DNA of 32,139 bases from Synergistota bacterium (GTDB lineage Bacteria; Synergistota; Synergistia; Synergistales; Aminobacteriaceae), in NCBI GenBank assembly GCA_022704435.1, contig JAKJGK010000013.1, positions 1 through 32,139 of the forward strand, written 5' to 3'. A program made the translations under genes and the position numbers. Position 1 is the stretch's first letter. Every line of letters begins with the position of its first letter. This document shows positions 1 to 6,138 of the stretch, one piece after another. The notes beneath the pieces are model-generated. The model saw only the letters and a program-made list of their open reading frames with translations. It was not told the origin of the DNA and searched no databases.

Positions 1-105
1 CGCAGAGGAGGGGTCATACCCGGTTCCATGCCGAACCCGGCAGTCAAGCCCTCCATCGCCGATGGTACTGCGGAGGCTATCCGTGGGAGAGCAGGTCGCC
101 GCCGG
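1..105 (+). rRNA. rrf: 5S ribosomal RNA, 3' part (5' end outside window)
   Basis: The first ~105 bases match the conserved 5S rRNA plan: the loop C region (GTTCCATGCCGAACCCGG), the following AGTCAAGCCCTCCATCGCC helix, GATGGTACTGC, and the closing GGGAGAGCAGGTCGCCGCC arm. About 10-15 bases of the 5' strand of helix I are missing, so the window starts inside the gene. A strong terminator-like hairpin follows about 20 bases later, so this is probably the last gene of an rRNA operon. The exact 3' end could be a few bases either side. Confidence 0.95.
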
Positions 106-125
106 AAATCCTGTTTGAAAGAAGA

Positions 126-157
126 GCTGCCGCCCCGAAATGGGCGGCTGCTTTATT
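126..157 (+). terminator. rho-independent terminator of the rRNA operon
   Basis: A GC-rich hairpin has a 7-bp perfect core (GCCGCCC at 129-135 with GGGCGGC at 142-148) and a 6-base loop. Beyond one T-T mismatch, two more pairs extend it, and TTTATTAT follows at once. Its position just after the 5S gene fits transcription termination of the rRNA operon. Confidence 0.85.
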
Positions 158-181
158 ATATCCCGAGCGCGGTCTCCCCTC

Positions 182-253
182 GTCATCGCGACTGCGGTCC
201 CTGCCGTCATCCCGACGACCGAATTTGCTGTCATCCCGACGACCGAAGGGAGG
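182..253 (+). repeat. three tandem 24-bp repeats (GTCATCCCGACGACCGAA core)
   Basis: Copies begin at 182, 206 and 230, exactly 24 bp apart. Copies 2 and 3 share an identical 18-base core (206-223 and 230-247). Copy 1 is diverged but keeps GTCATC.CGAC. The GTCATCCCGA...GGGATCC style resembles short intergenic repeats dispersed in many bacterial genomes. It lies between the rRNA terminator and the 3' end of a minus-strand gene and has no plausible coding content. Confidence 0.8.
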
Positions 254-291
254 AGGGATCCTACAGTGCGCGACCTCAACCTTGGATCCCT
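254..291. repeat. inverted repeat AGGGATCC / GGATCCCT next to the tandem repeats
   Basis: AGGGATCC (254-261) and GGATCCCT (284-291) are perfect 8-bp arms around a 22-base loop. The right arm continues as TTCGTCGCTTCGCTCCTCC, partly complementary to the GGGAGGAGGGATCC end of the third 24-bp repeat. The arrangement looks like a dispersed palindromic intergenic element. It could fold in the minus transcript just beyond the gene ending at 328, but no U-tract marks it as a terminator. Confidence 0.6.
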
Positions 292-327
292 TCGTCGCTT
301 CGCTCCTCCCCGAGGCTCAATTATCGA

Positions 328-732
328 CTACCGGACGACTATGAGGGGTCCCGGGTATGCCGCAGGCAACCTCATCGACGGAAGGGCGACTCCCGTCGCG
401 GGGACGTGCGTAATGTAGTACGGAGCGGCGGTGTAGCGCACTGGGAAAGCGAGGACTTGGGGAGCCAGAACGTATGACGGGGGCACGAAATAGTACCTCC
501 TACCAATCGTGTCGTATGTAAAAAGATAGCCGTCGGCCGACCTGAGCACCTGACCGGGCATCGAGAGGTGCGAAGGTGACGGGAAGGTAAAAGTGTTGAT
601 ATAGTCGGCCCTTGTTATGATCGCCGGGGCCGGGGCGGACACTATAATATAATTTGCCTCGGACGATTTGAGCGAGGCAAACAACGCACACAGACAGAGC
701 AGAAACCGCAAAGGGGTATGGAATCTTCTCAA
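328..732 (-). CDS. small exported protein of unknown function
   Basis: About 134 residues. The N-terminus has basic residues (LRRFHTPLR), a hydrophobic stretch (FLLCLCALFASL) and a likely cleavage region near SEA-N, typical of a signal peptide. I chose the TTG at 732 because the GTG three codons upstream is part of the Shine-Dalgarno sequence GGAGGTG itself, which leaves TTG about 8 bases after GGAGG. The mature part is rich in Tyr, Pro, Ala and Val, with no recognised domain. A stretch with PGQVLRSADGY and later FVPPSYV resembles a segment of the neighbouring exported protein at 767-1567, suggesting a shared small domain. It is the last gene of the minus-strand exported-protein cluster. Function unknown. 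Confidence 0.7.
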   Translation of the reverse strand: MRRFHTPLRFLLCLCALFASLKSSEANYIIVSAPAPAIITRADYINTFTFPSPSHLSMPGQVLRSADGYLFTYDTIGRRYYFVPPSYVLAPQVLAFPVRYTAAPYYITHVPATGVALPSMRLPAAYPGPLIVVR

Positions 733-766
733 GAACGCCACCTCCTAACTAATGGCTGAGTCTAGT

Positions 767-1567
767 CTAAAAGTCCGCAGGAGCTATCCTTCCCATCCAT
801 AAATATCCCCAGACCGCGGCCTGGTTGGCCAAAACCGCGCTATCCATATCCTTCCATACGAACGAGTTAGTGTTTATCATCCTCATAAGCGAATATAGAT
901 GGCCCTTTATCATCTCGGACGGAGGCTCGCGCATATCGGAACGCGCCTTGATCTGATACCAGCTCCTGCCGGTCCACACGAACAAGACCTCCGGCCAGTC
1001 ACCCTTCCAGGCGATCGGTGTTCGCGGTTTTTCTAGTATGCCCATCCTGTCGACTAACCTGTTCCACGCACCGATAGAGGTGAAGCTGGAAAGGGTGGCC
1101 CACTCCGGGACGTACGTGGGCGGAATCGTGCAGACTGGAGCCGGCGCAATGGCGTCGACGGGCATTCCCACGATGGAAGTGGTGGCGGGTGGAACTGGAA
1201 GTGGAGTCAAGGGCACGCTCTGTGTACTCGAGACCTTCGCATACCCGGCATATTGGACTAATGGAAGAGAGACCGGGTTTATCGAACCCACTACGTATGA
1301 TGTCGGAACCAGCGCCGAGCCCTGGTAGGTTCCGTAAACCCAAATATTCGAGCCATTCCTCGTTATGGGATATCCGTCGAAAGTTACGAACCAGCCCGGG
1401 GGCACATCATAAGGTCGATAGGCGTAGAAGCTCATTCCGGCATAGGCGGGTTGGGCGACGAGGACCGGTTCCGCTACGAACGTCGTTGCCGCGGCGGGAA
1501 TAGGGAACGTTAACGTGACCGTAAACGTTATCGCGATTAAAACCCTGATGACTACCGCTCTTTTCAT
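767..1567 (-). CDS. exported protein of unknown function
   Basis: 266 residues, starting at ATG behind AGGAGGTGACC. A clear signal peptide (MKRAVVIRVLIAITFTVTLTF, cleavage near AAA-T at ~27) sends it across the inner membrane. The mature protein has a Tyr/Gly/Pro-rich N-terminal part, a Pro/Val/Thr-rich linker at about residues 110-155, and a C-terminal region (about 165-266) rich in Trp, including WPEVLFVWTGRSWYQI. There are no cysteines or enzymatic motifs I can recognise. The segment PPGWFVTFDGYPITRNG...VPTSYVVG resembles part of the 328-732 product. It sits between the TPR/proline-rich protein gene and that small gene, so it is probably part of the same envelope-directed unit. It could be a surface or outer-membrane-associated protein; function unknown. 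Confidence 0.75.
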   Translation of the reverse strand: MKRAVVIRVLIAITFTVTLTFPIPAAATTFVAEPVLVAQPAYAGMSFYAYRPYDVPPGWFVTFDGYPITRNGSNIWVYGTYQGSALVPTSYVVGSINPVSLPLVQYAGYAKVSSTQSVPLTPLPVPPATTSIVGMPVDAIAPAPVCTIPPTYVPEWATLSSFTSIGAWNRLVDRMGILEKPRTPIAWKGDWPEVLFVWTGRSWYQIKARSDMREPPSEMIKGHLYSLMRMINTNSFVWKDMDSAVLANQAAVWGYLWMGRIAPADF

Positions 1568-1604
1568 TATTGGTCACCTCCTTTCATAAACTCTTGCTAA
1601 AGAA

Positions 1605-2606
1605 CTATGAGACGGGTTCTTCCGGCGACTCCGGCGGAGCCGGTGGAAAGTAGACAGGGGTCTCCTCCGGCTGAATAGCGGGCGCAACGTAATCCGGCGA
1701 CTTGGGTTGGACCTGCGGATTCTCCGGCAGATCAGCCGATTCCGGCGGAGCGGGAGGGTAGTAGACGGGCGCAGGCTCCTCCGAAGGCATCGGCGGAACG
1801 TACACCGGCGGGGTGTCAGACGATATCGTCTGGGTCGGCGGAGTGTACGCCGGACTATCCTTCTCCTTGCCTGGAAGTGGCTCGCCCGGCTTCACCACCC
1901 TCACCGGGATCCTCTTCGCTGGGGGAGGCGATTCCTGAGAGGGCGGAGAGGCCGCGTCAATCTCCTGGGGCAGCGGGGGTCTCGGAAGTGGAACAGGCCC
2001 GGGCAGAATTACGTCCGGTCCCGGCACGGGTGGAGTCAGTATCGAACTCTCCTCGTTCGACGGCGGCATTATGGTGAATCCGTCAATAGCCACGGGAATT
2101 TCCTCAATCCTGGCCGGTCGGCTGGGGTCCCACAAAGGTTTGCGATCTCCGGCACCGGGGTACTCCATGATCCTGGACAGGCCGCTGAAGGATGGGTCGA
2201 TCTCGAGGGTCCTGCGCATGGCGCGCTGTGCCTCCGGGAAAAAACCTCTGGCTTCGTATGCCCTGCCAAGGGCGTACCACGCGCCCGCGTTGAGGGGCTC
2301 CTCCTCCACGACGCGAAGCAGGAGCGCGGTAGCCTTGGTGAAATACCGCTGCTCCAATAGTACCAGCGCTTGCTCAAGAAGTGTCGGAAGCTGCACAACC
2401 TCGACGATCTCAGGCGCTGGAGGCGGGGTAGGCGTCGCCGGTTTTGGTGCTTTCTTCTTCGGCTGGACCTTTTTTGGAGTGGATCCCTCGGGCTCCGTCA
2501 CGATAACCCCATTGGCATAAGCAATCGACGTAGCTTCTCTGTGCGATCCGTAGAAAAGCGTCCAGGTGAACTGAAGTACGAAGAAAAATATGAGCGGCCT
2601 TTTCAT
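1605..2606 (-). CDS. exported TPR protein with proline-rich C-terminal repeats
   Basis: 333 residues. The N-terminus (MKRPLIFFFVLQFTWTLFYG) is a signal peptide or membrane anchor. Lys/Pro-rich sequence (~45-62) leads into a TPR-like helical region at about 75-150, with a TPR core (AWYALGRAYEARGFFPEAQRAMRRTLEIDPS). Residues ~185-333 are low-complexity and proline-rich, with imperfect repeats such as PVYFPPAPPESPEEP, PVYYPPAPPES and PVYVPPMPSEEP. Such tails are usually extended and may span the periplasm or bind partners. Its ATG overlaps the TGA of the upstream FlgT-like gene (ATGA at 2606-2603), so the two are translationally coupled. I infer a scaffold or assembly role in the envelope; no enzymatic function is visible. 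Confidence 0.8.
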   Translation of the reverse strand: MKRPLIFFFVLQFTWTLFYGSHREATSIAYANGVIVTEPEGSTPKKVQPKKKAPKPATPTPPPAPEIVEVVQLPTLLEQALVLLEQRYFTKATALLLRVVEEEPLNAGAWYALGRAYEARGFFPEAQRAMRRTLEIDPSFSGLSRIMEYPGAGDRKPLWDPSRPARIEEIPVAIDGFTIMPPSNEESSILTPPVPGPDVILPGPVPLPRPPLPQEIDAASPPSQESPPPAKRIPVRVVKPGEPLPGKEKDSPAYTPPTQTISSDTPPVYVPPMPSEEPAPVYYPPAPPESADLPENPQVQPKSPDYVAPAIQPEETPVYFPPAPPESPEEPVS

Positions 2607-3613
2607 CTCAACGGCGCCGCCTTTTTCTTCCCGTACGGGGGAGCGGTAACGAGGTCGTTCAGCTGTACCGGGTCGTTCTTCCTCTCGTTCAGAAGCCTTA
2701 CAACCGCCTGTTCGCTCATGGTCCTTACGACCCTGACGTTTCCAATAACCCTTGACATGACTACCACGGGGTTCTCCGGATCGACCGTGATGTAGGTGTC
2801 GCCCCTTATCACCTGGAGTATGTCGCCGACGGCTATGGCATCCTGTCTTCCCAGGGTGATTATGTACTCCCGGCTGCGCTTGGTCGAGTCGGCTGTCGGG
2901 GAAATAATCCGGCCGATAACGTACATCTCCCCGTCCCTCATGTTCGCGATGCCGACGGCTACGTCGTCGATGGCGTTTTTAAACGCCTGCCAGTAGGGAG
3001 TGGAGGAGAATTGCTGCCAGGTTGGGCGGCTCATCTTCTGCCCCTTGTATGGCGGGGTAAGGCGAAGAAAATCGAGCCCGTCCTTATACAGGATGTCGAT
3101 GATGCTCGTCCTCGTGTTCAGCAGATACAGGCGATCGTCTCCAGGGTCGAACGTATACCGCGCGTCACGTCCAGAGGAGACGAACGACTCCATTAGTCCA
3201 GTGTCCATGGGGTTGTAGATGCGCACTCGAAGGGAGACGTCCCCCTTCTCGTAAGAACCTAGCACCTCCCTCTGCTTGGCCAGGACGGAATGAAGCTCCA
3301 TTCTAACGGCGAAATCGCACTGCCTGAAGACCGGGTCATCCATCCAGCGGGCGGCCTGTCCCTCGTCGAGTATCGATACATCCGTGTAAGGATTGTCGCG
3401 GAGCAAGGATGCCAGGTACTCGGTCATCTTCTGTTCCAGCACGTTGACCGGGTAGTACTTGCTGTCCCACACCTCGTACTCGGTGTAGTTCAGTGTCGGG
3501 AGCAGAACAACATGCCTGACCGGGGCGGCGAACGAGGCACGCTCCGCCAGGAGCGTAATGAAGATAATGGCGAAGAGGATCTTGCCGAGCATTTTCCCCG
3601 GTTTATACCGCAC
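2603..3613 (-). CDS. exported protein with TolB/CsgG-like and FlgT C-terminal-like domains
   Basis: About 336 residues from GTG at 3613. An ATG at 3592 is an alternative, and the open frame to a TTG at 3688 is unlikely because the predicted transcription start lies near 3687. GGGAGGGGG precedes the GTG. The signal peptide is MLGKILFAIIFITLLAERASFAA. The next part (VVLLPTLNY..., then YLASLLRD...VSILDEGQAARWM) has the beta-alpha pattern of TolB-N/CsgG-like domains. The C-terminal part (YVIGRIISPTAD...YIITLGRQDAIAVGDILQVIRG...VIGNVRVVRTMSEQAVVRLL) matches the style of the FlgT C-terminal domain, with the LGxxxxIxxGDxLxV motif. It leads a four-gene exported cluster. No flagellar genes are in the window, so an outer-membrane or periplasmic assembly role is more cautious than a flagellar one. 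Confidence 0.78.
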   Translation of the reverse strand: MRYKPGKMLGKILFAIIFITLLAERASFAAPVRHVVLLPTLNYTEYEVWDSKYYPVNVLEQKMTEYLASLLRDNPYTDVSILDEGQAARWMDDPVFRQCDFAVRMELHSVLAKQREVLGSYEKGDVSLRVRIYNPMDTGLMESFVSSGRDARYTFDPGDDRLYLLNTRTSIIDILYKDGLDFLRLTPPYKGQKMSRPTWQQFSSTPYWQAFKNAIDDVAVGIANMRDGEMYVIGRIISPTADSTKRSREYIITLGRQDAIAVGDILQVIRGDTYITVDPENPVVVMSRVIGNVRVVRTMSEQAVVRLLNERKNDPVQLNDLVTAPPYGKKKAAPLR

Positions 3614-3689
3614 TGTTCTCGCCCCCTCCCGTTTATTATCGGCTTCTCTTGTGCCTAACCGTGCGAAATAATTGCAACGCCTCGGCAAG

Positions 3690-3705
3690 GTGCATTATAA
3701 TGCAC
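3690..3705. promoter_or_regulatory. perfect 16-bp palindrome carrying a -10 box for both strands
   Basis: GTGCATTATAATGCAC is its own reverse complement. It gives TATAAT on the plus strand (3696-3701), with TTGCAA 18 bp upstream (3672-3677), and TATAAT on the minus strand (3699-3694), with TTGTCG 17 bp upstream (3722-3717). So one site can serve as the -10 of a plus promoter toward the superoxide reductase operon and of a minus promoter toward the exported cluster. RNA polymerase could not occupy both at once. The symmetry also makes it a candidate operator. Its function is inferred. Confidence 0.6.
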
Positions 3706-3746
3706 GCGACAGATTGCGACAAGCCGATATAAAACGGGCCCAAGGG

Positions 3747-3763
3747 TGGTATAATGAATTATC
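3747..3763 (+). promoter_or_regulatory. extended -10 promoter and possible operator upstream of dfx
   Basis: TGGTATAAT (3747-3755) is a perfect extended -10 element with no good -35. The -10 overlaps an imperfect dyad, GTATAAT-GA-ATTATC (3749-3763). This recalls the ATAAT/ATTAT half-sites of PerR and Fur boxes but has a 2-base rather than 1-base centre. A peroxide- or iron-responsive repressor would suit the downstream genes; this is a suggestion only. Confidence 0.5.
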
Positions 3764-3802
3764 TTGCGAGATATAACGATTCCAAGGGAGGAAGGACGCT
3801 GA

Positions 3803-4165
3803 ATGAAGAGACTGGACATTTTTAAGTGCGAACTGTGCGGGAATATCGTGGAGCTCCTACACGTGGGCGGAGGGACTCTCGTCTGCTGCGGTCAACCCAT
3901 GAAGCTCCTTGAAGAGCAGACGGCGGATTCAGCCACCGAGAAGCATGTTCCGGTGGTGGAGGGAAACAGGGTCAAGGTCGGTAGCGTTCCGCACCCGATG
4001 ACCGAGCAGCATTACATCGAGTTCATAGAAGTGATATCGGACGACCGCGTATGCAGGCGCTTCCTTAAACCAGGAGAGGCCGCCGAGGCTGAGTTCGACG
4101 CGTTCGTCCCGGAGACGAGCAGGGAGTACTGCAACATACACGGGCTTTGGAAGGCGGGGCGGTAG
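3803..4165 (+). CDS. dfx: desulfoferrodoxin (superoxide reductase, 2Fe type)
   Basis: 120 residues, the usual family length. Superoxide reductase reduces superoxide to hydrogen peroxide without making oxygen, in the cytoplasm of anaerobes. The N-terminal desulforedoxin domain has its four Fe ligands as C9xxC12 and C28-C29. The catalytic domain shows E46-K47-H48, H64, H70, C110 and H113 (YCNIHGLWK), the full Fe(His)4Cys centre with the catalytic Glu/Lys loop. AGGGAGGAAGG precedes the ATG. It is the first gene of a run with ferritin and a flavin reductase, consistent with combined detoxification of superoxide and iron. Two candidate promoters lie upstream. Confidence 0.97.
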   Translation: MKRLDIFKCELCGNIVELLHVGGGTLVCCGQPMKLLEEQTADSATEKHVPVVEGNRVKVGSVPHPMTEQHYIEFIEVISDDRVCRRFLKPGEAAEAEFDAFVPETSREYCNIHGLWKAGR

Positions 4166-4167
4166 CG

Positions 4168-4662
4168 ATGATCAACAAGAAGATCGAGGATGCCATAAAC
4201 GACCAGATAAACGCGGAGCTTCACTCCGCCTACATATACCTCTCCATGGCCTCCTGGTTCGACTCCATGAACCTGAAGGGCATGTCGCACTGGATGAACA
4301 TCCAGGCGAAGGAAGAGGTGGAGCATGCGATGAAGTTCGCCGACTTCGTGATGGAGCGCGGCGGAAGGGTGCTCTACAAGGCTGTGGCCGCCCCTGAGAC
4401 TGAGTGGGCGTCGCCGCTCGAGGCTTTCCGGGGCGCCTACGAGCATGAGAAGTACGTGACGCGCAGGATCAACGACCTGATGGACTTGGCGGTGGCCGAG
4501 AAGGACTACGCCAGCCAGGTGCTGCTGCACTGGTTTATCTCCGAGCAGGTGGAAGAGGAGGCCAACGCGAGCGAGATAGTCGGGAAACTTGAGATGATGG
4601 CGGACGGCAAGCACGGCCTGCTTATGATCGACAGAGAACTCGGAGGCAGGGAGGACGACTGA
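4168..4662 (+). CDS. ftn: ferritin (non-heme, bacterial FtnA type)
   Basis: 164 residues. It stores iron as ferric mineral in a 24-mer shell. The ferroxidase residues line up with E. coli FtnA numbering: E17, E50, H53, E94 and E130 are all present, in AELH, EEVEH, HEKY and QVEEE contexts. I chose the ATG at 4168 (MINKKIEDAINDQINAE), just after the dfx stop, although the frame stays open upstream to 4147. The ribosome binding site is weak (GGGGCGG), suggesting translational coupling to dfx two bases upstream. Pairing with superoxide reductase makes sense: ferritin removes Fe(II) and can use the peroxide that the reductase produces. Confidence 0.97.
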   Translation: MINKKIEDAINDQINAELHSAYIYLSMASWFDSMNLKGMSHWMNIQAKEEVEHAMKFADFVMERGGRVLYKAVAAPETEWASPLEAFRGAYEHEKYVTRRINDLMDLAVAEKDYASQVLLHWFISEQVEEEANASEIVGKLEMMADGKHGLLMIDRELGGREDD

Positions 4663-4709
4663 CGAGGGCAACCGGAGCGATCTCTTGCCCGGTTCGGACG
4701 ACGATGACT

Positions 4710-4739
4710 GCGGCGCGGGGCGTCGATGCCCTGCGCCGC
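4710..4739 (+). other. GC-rich hairpin between ferritin and flavin reductase
   Basis: GCGGCGCGGGGC (4710-4721) and GCCCTGCGCCGC (4728-4739) pair over 12 bp, with one G-T wobble and a 6-base loop. No U-tract follows, so it is not a standard terminator. It ends about 10 bases before the Shine-Dalgarno sequence of the next gene. It could stabilise a processed mRNA end or attenuate expression of the flavin reductase. Confidence 0.55.
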
Positions 4740-4760
4740 GCTACGACTAGGGGGATGATT

Positions 4761-5288
4761 ATGAACGAAAGTATTGATCCGCGCGCCCTTTTTACTCTAA
4801 GTTACGGGGTCTACATACTCAGCACGGGCTATGAAGGAAAGTACAACGGACAGATCATCAACGCCCTGATGCAGCTTACCGGCGACCCCATATGCGTCGC
4901 CGCCTGTCTGCACAAGAACAACTACACCACGGAGCTGGTCGAGAAGAGCGGCCGGTTTTCAGTATCGGTGCTGGAGGACTCCGTCCCTCTGCAGTTTATA
5001 GGTATCTTTGGCTTCAGGTGCGGGAGGGAGTTCGACAAGTTCAAGGAGTGCTCCTACGAGGTGAGAGAGGAGGGACTTCCCCTTGTCGTCGATTACTCCC
5101 TGGCCGGGATCGAGGCCAAGGTGCTGTCGGTCCAGGATGTGTTCACTCACAAACTGTTCGTCGGCAGGGTAGAGAAGGCCGTTCTCCTGAAGGAGGGCTA
5201 CCCGCTTACCTACGCGAATTACCACAGGGTGAAGAAGGGCAAGTCCCCTGCCAACGCCCCGTCGGCGATCTTCAACAAGGTCAAGTAA
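4761..5288 (+). CDS. flavin reductase-like FMN-binding protein
   Basis: 175 residues from ATG 4761, placed 6 bases after AGGGGG; the ATG at 4755 is too close to that site, and the open frame upstream reads through a hairpin. The fold is the split-barrel flavin reductase family (flavoredoxin, N-terminal domain of high-molecular-weight rubredoxin): LSYGVYILST near the N-terminus, NGQIINALMQLT, VAACLHKNNYTTELVEKSGRFSVSVL, and LFVGRVEKA near the C-terminus. It probably binds FMN and passes electrons from NAD(P)H to a partner. No rubredoxin domain is fused and no rubredoxin gene lies nearby, so whether it feeds the superoxide reductase upstream is inference from gene order. Confidence 0.9.
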   Translation: MNESIDPRALFTLSYGVYILSTGYEGKYNGQIINALMQLTGDPICVAACLHKNNYTTELVEKSGRFSVSVLEDSVPLQFIGIFGFRCGREFDKFKECSYEVREEGLPLVVDYSLAGIEAKVLSVQDVFTHKLFVGRVEKAVLLKEGYPLTYANYHRVKKGKSPANAPSAIFNKVK

Positions 5289-5292
5289 CCGA

Positions 5293-6138
5293 TTGAGGCA
5301 GTCACCAGGGTACAGCGCTCTCGAGGGCGCTTTGCCCCGCTTGAACGAAGCCTACGGGCGCTACAACAGGAGGGAGTACGTCTCGCCCGACCCGTTGGAG
5401 ACCCTGTACGGTTTCCACCGGACGGCTGACCTGGAAGTCGCGGCGCTCGTAGTCTCTTCCATATCTTACGGGCGAGTGGCCTCTATCCTGGGCAGCGCGC
5501 GAAAGCTCTTGACGATCATGGGGGGTTCTCCCGCGGAGTTCGTCATGACAGCATCGCCGCGTGCACTGGAGGATGCTGTAGCGTCATTCCGGCATCGCTT
5601 CACCTCTGGATTGGAGATGGCCCTCCTCATGAGAGGGATCGGTAGAGTATTGCGCGAGTACGGCACACTCGAGCAGTTCATGGCGGCCTCGATGGAGAGG
5701 GCCGGAGGCCCCGTCGGAGGGCTGTCTCGATTCGTCGCGGAGTTGAGGGAGAAAAGCGCTCTCAATGGGAAGTATCTGCTCCCCTCGCCAGAGGATGGTA
5801 GCGCCTGCAAGCGCCTTTTTCTGTTTCTCAAGTGGATGGTGCGTCGGGACGAGGTCGACCCCGGCGGTTGGACCGCCGTCCACCCGCGCGACCTCGTGCT
5901 CCCCATGGACGTCCACATGTTCAGAAACTGCTCAGCGCTCGGGCTTACGGAGCGCAGGCAGCCCAGCCTCAAGGCGGCGGTGGAGGTAACGGATCTATTT
6001 CGCGAGTTCGTGCCGGAGGATCCGGTCAAGTTCGATTTCGTCATAACGAGGTTCGGAATAAGAAAAGAATTGAACCCCCGCTTGCTGGTCGAACTGTGCA
6101 GGGCCGGGGGAGATCCGGAGGGATCGCCGCCAGGCTAA
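5293..6138 (+). CDS. TIGR02757 family protein (DUF2400)
   Basis: 281 residues, close to the family norm. Family features seen in order: YVSPDPLETLYGFHRTADLEVAALVVSSISYGR near residues 29-61, HRFTSGLEMALLMRGIGRVLREYGTLEQF, the strongly conserved KRLFLFLKWMVRRDEVDPGGW, then LPMDVHMFRNCSALGLT and PVKFDFVITRFGI. The biochemical function of this family is not established. The start is TTG at 5293, five bases after the flavin reductase stop; the ribosome binding site is weak, so coupling to the upstream gene is likely. Its TAA (6136-6138) overlaps the stop of the convergent asparaginase gene, leaving no room for a terminator. Confidence 0.88.
   Translation: MRQSPGYSALEGALPRLNEAYGRYNRREYVSPDPLETLYGFHRTADLEVAALVVSSISYGRVASILGSARKLLTIMGGSPAEFVMTASPRALEDAVASFRHRFTSGLEMALLMRGIGRVLREYGTLEQFMAASMERAGGPVGGLSRFVAELREKSALNGKYLLPSPEDGSACKRLFLFLKWMVRRDEVDPGGWTAVHPRDLVLPMDVHMFRNCSALGLTERRQPSLKAAVEVTDLFREFVPEDPVKFDFVITRFGIRKELNPRLLVELCRAGGDPEGSPPG

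Noticed and set aside
182-253. Possible CRISPR array
   Set aside because: The 24-bp units are directly tandem with no unique spacers, only three copies exist, and no cas genes are present.
28-477. 149-codon plus-strand open frame at the window start
   Set aside because: It runs through 5S rRNA, its terminator and the repeat block, and has no ribosome binding site or protein-like composition.
3614-3688. Longer N-terminus for the FlgT-like protein from TTG 3688
   Set aside because: It would start at or before the predicted transcription start, lacks a ribosome binding site and would bury the signal peptide.
4012-4671. 219-codon minus-strand frame opposite dfx/ferritin
   Set aside because: It is a shadow of two well-identified genes, with His/Leu/Val-rich composition typical of antisense frames in GC-rich DNA.
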